From Tribonema minus (lineage: Eukaryota > Sar > Xanthophyceae > Tribonematales > Tribonemataceae): 64,000 nt of DNA. The stretch covers positions 1 to 64,000 of the forward strand of contig JAFCMP010000076.1 in NCBI GenBank assembly GCA_017506865.1, read 5' to 3'. Made by a program: the position numbers and the translations under genes. Numbering within the stretch: the first letter of the stretch is position 1; each line of letters begins with the position of its first letter. Below are positions 57,670-64,000 of this stretch, piece after piece. The notes under the pieces are model-generated. The model did no database searches. It saw only the letters and a list, made by a program, of their open reading frames with translations, and was not told the origin of the DNA.

Positions 57670-57880
57670 GCTCGCAACTCATACGCATGTCAGCTGCGTC
57701 ATCGCTCGTGACGATTGCTCGCCATGCATGAACTAGCGTGGATATCGACTGCCCAGCGAGCTGCCTCACTGCTGCTGCTCCCCCTCCTCCTGCACTAAAA
57801 CATGCCATGATCAACTACAACTTGAAGTCCAGAAACAACATCAAGACTTGAAGTCGGGCGAACGAGACCTCTACCACCGT
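57670..57880. promoter_or_regulatory. Divergent intergenic region, kinase-like gene / ankyrin gene (right)
   Basis: 211 bases between the two outward-pointing start codons. A CT-rich block (about 57771-57792) precedes the ankyrin start. Joint regulation of the two genes is inferred only from geometry. Confidence 0.5.
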
Positions 57881-60800
57881 ATGCCAGCGCACAAGCTGAA
57901 TCCAGCAGCAGCAGAGTGGAGCCCTGCCTCGCACATCTCAGCACAGTTGACTGCACCAGCTGCAATCGGTCAACAAGACCGAGAGCATGAATGTGGATCA
58001 GCACCTCAGGATGGTGCGTCACGGCGGCAGCGGAAGAGGAGCAGCGGGAGTCGAATGCAACGTGCATCCGACGGAATCGATCAGCAGGGACAGCAAAAGC
58101 GTCATGTACATAAGCAACAGCAGCACATACGAAGCTGGAGCAAGCAGCAGAAGCGCTCTTCCGAGTTCACGCCTCCAGCGGAGCAACACGAGTCTCATGC
58201 AGATCCCAGTGCACTAGCATCACATCAGCATCGTCAATCACACCAGCAGCGACGGCCACGGCCGCAGGCGTCGAATTCCGTGCGGCAGCGGCAGCAGCAG
58301 CAGCAAGATGGAGCGCAGCAGCAGCAGGAGCACAGCAGTAGTAGACGACACAGCCATCAGCAGCAGCGCACCAGCACACAGCACCACAAGCCGTTTCACG
58401 CATCAACTGCCGATACTTCTGCTGCCGCAACATATGCCGCTGATCTCATGCCAGCGACAACGCAACAGCGGCGACAAGTGGTGGCACCAGACCAGGTGAC
58501 TGCGGCAGGCGTGGATGTGTCAGCCTTCCCACCGCTGTCCAGTACGCCACCGCCTGGGCAACGCGGTTCAAGTCGCACTGGTCTAAGCTATGCCACGCTT
58601 GTGAGCAAATCACTACAGTTGGATGCGGAGACCGCAGCAGCAGCAGCAGCAGCAGCAGCGGGCACTGGAGCAGCGACGGCTCCCAGCATTGGCACGTTGC
58701 AAGTGCTACAGCGCAGCACCGCTGGCGCTTCATGCCGGGAGAGCAGCAGCGGAGGCAGTGGCGAAACCCCCGTCACGTCTGCAGAGACGGCTACAGCGCC
58801 CGCAGGAGTGCAGAAGCCATTGATGACGGCAGTGCCTGCTGCTGCGACAGCTGCTACAACGGACATTGCGGCAGCTTCCCACGCCAGCGGCGACGCTCCA
58901 ACCCCCACCGCCGCTGCAGCCGGTCTGTCGGACTACAAGCTGTCAACGGCCAGTGCGCTGAGCGATGCTCTCAAGCAGCGGTGGAAGGAGCGGTGGTTCC
59001 TGCTAGCGTCGCAGCGCTATGCAGCCCGCCAGCAGCAGCAGCGTGAGCTGGCGATCATGCGCTCCCACGACAAACCGCCGCCGCCGCCGCTGCCGCTGAC
59101 GCCACCAACAAAGCCCCAGCATAATGGCAGGTCACAGCAGGACAGCGGCAGCGGCAGCGATGATGACAGTGGCTCTGATGCAGAGCAGCAGCGCTCAACT
59201 AATCAGAGCACTGCTGCCGGCGCTGCTGCACGCCATCGGCTTCAGCTTGGCAGTCGCGCTGGCAGCGGCACACTCGCTGCTGCTGCCGTGGACTTACCGC
59301 TGCCGAAGCCAACGCCGGCTGCTTGGTTCGCTGCGGTGGCCGCGGGCGGCATACAGCACGTGTCAGCGATGCTCCGCATGGGGGCAGTGCTCGACTGGCG
59401 ACTGGAGGACTGCCGCAGCAGCACCAGTGGCACACTGTCATTAAATGGCGGAGGACAAGATGCAAGTGGCAACGCTGCTGCAGTCGGCGCTGCTGCTGGC
59501 ACCCGACGCCGCAGCAGTGCTGCTGCCGCCGCCGCCGCTGCTGCCGTCAGACGCGCGGCCGCCGCCGCCGCTGCTGCCAACACCAGTGCTGCTGCAGCCC
59601 ATTCTGTTGCAGGTGACAGCTACCCGGAGGCCAGTGCTGCAAATGCCGCTGCAGCTGCACGTGGTGCCGCTCCTGGCGCCGCCGCCGACGAACGCAGCGC
59701 CGCCGCAGCGACCAGCCTCAGCGCTGTGGCTGCAAACTTTGGCGGAGTCACAGCGCTGCACATCGCGGCCGCTGCCGGCGACGCTGCCATGGTCCAGGTG
59801 CTGGTGGACGCGGCGGGTGTGGGGCTTGTGAGCGCCAAGGACAAGGCCAGGCGCACGCCGCTGCACCACGCCGCCGCTGCTGCGGGGGCGGCGCGCAGCG
59901 ATGTGGCAGCGCTCCGCACGTGGCTGCTTGCGCCTTTACGTGCTGACGTGGTGTCTTGCGAGGAGCGCAGTGAGGGGGTGGGTCTCAGCCAAGCGGGCGG
60001 AGATTTGCAGCGCCGTGGGAGCAGCTGCGGCCTGCGCACAGGGGCGCATGCTGCTGCTCCAGCACTATCGGCAGCGGCAGCAGCAGCGGGCGGAGGCACT
60101 TCAGCAGGTGCAGTCGCAGCAGCGGCGGGAGAAGGAACGGAGCCAGACACACTGTCAGCGGAGGCAGAAGCAGATGCGTCTTTGGAGCCGGCGGCGTGCA
60201 TGGCGAATGCGGGGGAGTGCGTGGCGGCGCTGCTGCGGCATGGCGCACGTGCCGACGCTAAGGATCGCTCCGGCCGCACGCCGCTGCACGTGGCGGCAGC
60301 GCTGGGCAACGCCGATGCGGCGCGCGCGCTGCTGGGGGCTCGTGGCGCTGCGGCAAAGCCAGGTGCGCGATGCATATTCAAAGCCGTGACAAGTTGCGAG
60401 CAGGCTGAAGCGTGTTGCGCGCTAAGTAGTGCAGAGTCGACTGCATTGCATACAAACATGTTGAGCAAGCCTTGAGGCGGTGCTGAGCAATGTGCATGCG
60501 GCATCACTGCTGAGCCATAGTAGCACTGCTTTTAAGCCTGCTCTGCTGCTGTGTGCAGCAGTGTATTTCAGATGCACCGGCTGGCACTGCTGGTCGGCGC
60601 TGTGAATGGTGCTGGCAGGAAGATGCATGCCCCCTTCATCTGGCAATGTTCGAGCAACAAGCCCTGGTTTAGTATTACTGACACTGCAGAGCTCAGTACA
60701 TGTTGAGGTGGGGGTCTTTGGTGCACTGACTGCCACACATGCTATCATGTGTTGTGTCTGCTTGATTGCCACCTCTGGCACAGTGATGGCGCTATTAGCT

Positions 60801-63800
60801 GTCAGGTAATGATGCCTTGGGTTTTAACATTCATGTTCATGTTTGGCTTTGCAGGCATCCGCACCCGCGGTGGAGCCACGCCGCTGCTGCTTGCAGTGAA
60901 GGGCGGTCACCGCGAGGTTGTGGCGGTGCTGCTGGGTGCAGGGGGGCTGGTTGACGCACCTGATGAGAGGGGAGTCACACCGCTCACAGCCGCAGCGGTG
61001 AGTGCCATGATTATCCAGGGGCATGTATACATGCATACTGGAGGAAGGTATATGGGTGTTCAACACATGCTGTCTGCCACGGCACATCTTATGGGGCCGG
61101 ATTTCGAGATGTGGCATGTGGCCTGTATGTATTCTACTTCATGTAGCATTTTGTGGCGTGCTGGCACTTGATTTAATTTACCGCAGCCTGTCACAGTTAT
61201 GCTGTGGGTTAGGTGGTGATGATCAACAAAGTTATCTATAGACGCGCAGGCGCTGGTGACGACTACTGCGTTGGGCACTGCAGCAGCTTGTTTGTTTGCT
61301 TGTTCACTGGATCGATTTCTGGAAATCCTGTTGCCTTGGTGATCCATGATGATATGAAGTGAGTAGACTCGTGTCAGCGCTGCACCAAGTGCGAATAGTC
61401 AGGTTTGGTTTAGGAAAAGAATTGGGATGAGTGTTCGCTTAGGTATCAGTACAGTACACCAGGAATATAATATTTGTTACAGGTCATGGTCCGACAAGCA
61501 GTTCAGGATTGCACCTGCTCTTGCAGAATGATCTGTACCAAAATTGATAGCAGCGTTGACAACTAGGTCTGGGTTTACAGTTGTGCGGCGCGAGTGGGGA
61601 TGTTTGCTGACGTCAGCAAGGTGGTAGGGTTAGGGTATGGGTAGGGGCAGGGTGGGGTTGGAATATTGGTTAGGGTAGGGTATCAGGGTGGTGAGCTGCT
61701 GCTATGCATTCATGTGCAGTCTTGTAAGCCAGACTGGTGGAAATGCTAACCTGGTGATGGCGACTTGCCACTATCAAGTCTCAAGTACTTCAACATATTC
61801 AGCATCACCGGCGCGAAGCTACTGATATAATAGGGTTAGCTTCGCATTGATGAATGTTGTGGCTGCCTAACATGCACATTGTGGCTGCGCTTGGCGTCCC
61901 AGGTTGGGGGAGATGCGGAGCTGCTGATGACACTCCTGGCGGCCAATCAGGCCAAGTGCTGGGCGGCGAGCAAGCCACAGCAGCAGCAGCAGCAGCGCGC
62001 ACCGCAGCGCACGAGCACTGCTGCAAAGAGGTCCAGGGTGGGGGGAGTGGGGGGCTGCGGGCTCTCTGCTTTACACGAGGCGGCTGCCGCAGGGCAGACA
62101 GCGTGTGTCGCGGCGCTGCTGCATGTGAGTCAAGGCTAGGGTTAGGGTTAGGGTTAGGGGTAGGGTTGGGGGTGAGCCTGGGATTAGGGTTAGACTGATG
62201 CAGGGGGCGGACAGTGCATATCCTGGCTCTGCTGCCTGTGAGCTCAGGCTATTGGTAGGGTGAGGAGTTAAGTTGACCGAGGATCAAAGCCAGCGTGATG
62301 CAGCGTGGAGAGCGCATGTCTATGCTCTGCTGTGTGTACGCTGTGTTCGTGCGTAGAGCCTAGAGGTAGAATCAGCCATGATGTGTGCATTTGAGTATGA
62401 GCAGGTCATTGCAATTGATTCGTAGGTATGATAGGGTTGGGGTTAGGGTAATCCTAACCCTATAGGCAGAAGCCTTCAACGGGTCATGGCAATCAGCTAG
62501 GTACCAAGTGTTGCGCGCTTGCAGCTGCAGAATCATCCAGACCGACACTATCGTGTCAGTGAAGATCATGTGAATGCATTGTTATAGTGTGAACTACCAG
62601 CTGGTGAATGCTATCATAGTTGAAGCTTCTGGACTGATCTGATGCTGATCTGATGAGGGCATACGTACATGTATTGCTGATAGTCATCTATGACTCCAGC
62701 ATCCAGTACACCCCGCTCTATCTAAATGTCTCAAGTTGCATGTGCTTGTACATTGCCATGGGGTGCTTACCCCTGCGTACACTAGTTTGTGCCATTTCGT
62801 CAACCATACCCATCTTTCCGACTTCATGCCAGGATTGTGTGCACGGCTTGTACATGGTCGTTGCCTGCTGCTCAGCACTGCTTTGAGGTTAGAACTGCGA
62901 CTTCATCTGGAAGTTGCAAGGAGGGTCACCTTTCAGATGGTCTGCGTAGTGCGCCTGTCTTGACTCCTCCTCTTCTACTGTGGGTGCTTATGATTCTGTT
63001 GTTGGTTTTCCTGTTGTCTGTTGCAGTATGGTATGAACCCATGCGCCAAGGAGCCCGGCCCGGAAGGTAGGTGCTGTGGCTGGATGAGTAGCCCTACAAC
63101 TTTGGGTAGAGGCAATCAAGCAGCTGAAAACCCCACTTGGTTGCTGGCGCACTTGATGCTTGCTGCTTGTTTGCATTTGGCCAATGAGCCGATGACTGCT
63201 GCATAGTGTACATGGTTTCATTTTTTCAGTCCTCAATGTGCTACAAAATATTGGTGGGGTCTAGACTAGTCGTGGATGGCTTACAGTGGTATTAGGCAGA
63301 TACCCCAGTACTCAGCTGTAAGTACCACTTTAAAGTGCGCTGATGTATGATGCATCGCGGAAAGACTGATGCCCGTGCTGCGTCCAGATTACACTGAGCA
63401 CTTCATGCGACGGTCAGCGAGACAGTTGAGGCGGTTATTGCAGTTAGGGTTGCAGGTCAGAGCATCATGGTGTTAGTTGTTGAGCCCACGGGGCTTTATA
63501 TATTGTCAGTTCCTTCCGGGGCTGTGTCAATTGAAAAACTTAAAAGTATAGCAAAACTTGGTGTTTGCCTTTACATCTTGATGCTTTGTTTTACACTTTC
63601 TGAGCAGCAGTCATTGTTGTCACAACGCGCATTAGGTGACGCGCCTGTTGCACCTGCTGGGTCATCCAATAAGACCCCATTCTGCTCGCGTTATCCACTG
63701 GCGGCACTTTGAGCACGTGCTTCTGTGATGCAGTCATTTGGGCCAATGTGCTTTCATCCGGCAGCTCAGCCACCATTATGTTTACCCGCCCCCTCCCCCC

Positions 63801-64000
63801 CCAATTACACCAGGCAACACCCCCCTCGGCCGTGCCCTGCTGGCCCCCAACGGACCCCACCTGGACATCTGCGCAGCACTGCTCGACCACGCAGGCCCCC
63901 CGGTACTTGCCGTTGAAAATGCGGCGCTGGAAACGCCACTGGTGCTGGCAGCGCGCGTGCCCAGTGACAATCCCGCTGCCGTGAGGCTGCTGCTGCGCCA
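57881..64000 (+). CDS. Ankyrin-repeat protein, intact right copy (3' end beyond window)
   Basis: Exons 57881-60362, 60855-60997, 61903-62124, 63027-63066 and 63814 to beyond 64000 join in phase to about 1024 residues so far. ATG 57881 is the first in frame. Residues 1-470 are low complexity: Gln/His/Arg-rich, then Ala runs, with a DVSAFPPLSSTPPP stretch near 213-226 and a basic/aromatic segment ending at about 390. Ankyrin units follow: about 474-507, 619-688 (GGVTALHIAAAAGD, RTPLHHAAAAAG), 776-828 (RTPLHVAAALGN), 828-875 (GATPLLLAVKGGHREVV, GVTPLTAAAV), 876-949 and 950 onwards (GNTPLGRALL, ETPLVLAARV), separated by Ala/Ser-rich insertions. A protein-binding scaffold is the general role of such repeats; no partner is indicated. 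Exons 4 and 5 lie outside the mirrored region. Exon 4 (40 bases) is the least certain, although its removal would break the repeat. Confidence 0.8.
62136..62170. repeat. Interstitial telomere-like TTAGGG tract (right)
   Basis: Mirror of 101-133; it starts 11 bases after the ankyrin exon 3 donor site. Confidence 0.8.
62268..63026. other. Ankyrin intron 3, part outside the visible inverted repeat
   Basis: The first unpaired sequence of the window. It contains a head-to-head TTAGGG/CCTAAC hairpin and a short direct repeat GATCTGATGCTGATCTGATG near 62636. No exon was recognised between 62125 and 63026. Confidence 0.55.
62431..62463. repeat. Head-to-head telomere-like hairpin in ankyrin intron 3
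   Basis: ATAGGGTT at 62431-62438 pairs with AACCCTAT at 62456-62463, and inside them GGTTAGG pairs with CCTAACC around GTAAT. It is the same fold-back layout as in catalase intron 1. Confidence 0.7.
63067..63813. other. Ankyrin intron 4
   Basis: Begins GTAGGTGC and ends in a C-rich tract before CACCAG. Short ORFs inside have no recognisable domain. Confidence 0.55.

Larger units (their letters stand above)
31198..62267. repeat. Right arm of the ~31 kb inverted repeat
   Basis: Reverse complement of 1-31178 with the few differences listed under the left arm. It contains the intact versions of the gypsy Pol ORF and of the ankyrin ORF. Pairing continues to 62267, which is opposite base 1, so the arm may extend further than can be seen. 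Confidence 0.97.

Noticed and set aside
59620..60507. 295-codon antisense ORF across the ankyrin exon (and 1761-2648 on the left)
   Set aside because: A shadow of the GC-rich, Ala/Ser-biased ankyrin coding strand; it has no domain of its own.
1..62267. Plastid inverted repeat
   Set aside because: Plastid genomes often have large inverted repeats, but this one carries no rRNA operon or plastid genes, and its genes have spliceosomal GT-AG introns and nuclear retroelements.

Overview
The window looks like nuclear DNA of a eukaryotic alga, most likely a chlorophyte. Long genes are cut by many GT-AG introns (13 exons in a catalase). The coding DNA is rich in CAG/GCA triplets giving Ala, Gln and Ser runs. 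A TGTAA motif, the usual green-algal poly(A) signal, follows the catalase stop. Telomere-like CCCTAA/TTAGGG tracts sit in several introns. The species cannot be named from sequence alone, and the lineage call is an inference.

Layout: almost the whole window is one inverted repeat. Bases 1-31178 reappear in reverse complement at 31198-62267 around a 19-base spacer (31179-31197). Partner coordinates add up to 62268 or 62269 over most of the arms and to 62375-62376 near the centre. The differences I found are a T4/A3 run (3194-3197 versus 59072-59074), a G9/G10 run near 23453 versus 38807, a 119-base block present only on the left (30139-30257) beside a 10-base tandem-repeat difference, a one-base indel near 31035, and a substitution at 31088/31288. 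The left arm is cut off by the window edge, so the repeat may be longer. Bases 62268-64000 have no partner in the window.

Each arm, read from the outside inwards, holds: an ankyrin-repeat gene running outwards; a divergent protein-kinase-like gene starting 211 bases away; a catalase gene convergent with the kinase; a decayed non-LTR retrotransposon RT fragment; a hairpin-rich repeat pair; an orphan exon resembling an Smr domain; a Ty3/gypsy-type retroelement; and about 1.7 kb of repeat-rich DNA next to the spacer.

The most notable object is the retroelement. Its Pol polyprotein (2159 residues, intact only in the right arm) carries, upstream of reverse transcriptase, RNase H and a D,D35E integrase, a segment with the ordered motifs I, II, VI, VIII, IX and X of a C5-cytosine DNA methyltransferase. 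The catalytic Pro-Cys-Gln of motif IV reads Thr-Thr-Pro-Gln. It looks like a captured methyltransferase fold that cannot use the canonical chemistry. The retroelement ORF and the ankyrin ORF are each open on the right and broken on the left by a one-base homopolymer change. Either the left copies are decaying or the left sequence is less well polished. Whether the giant palindrome is real or an assembly or library fold-back is the main open question.
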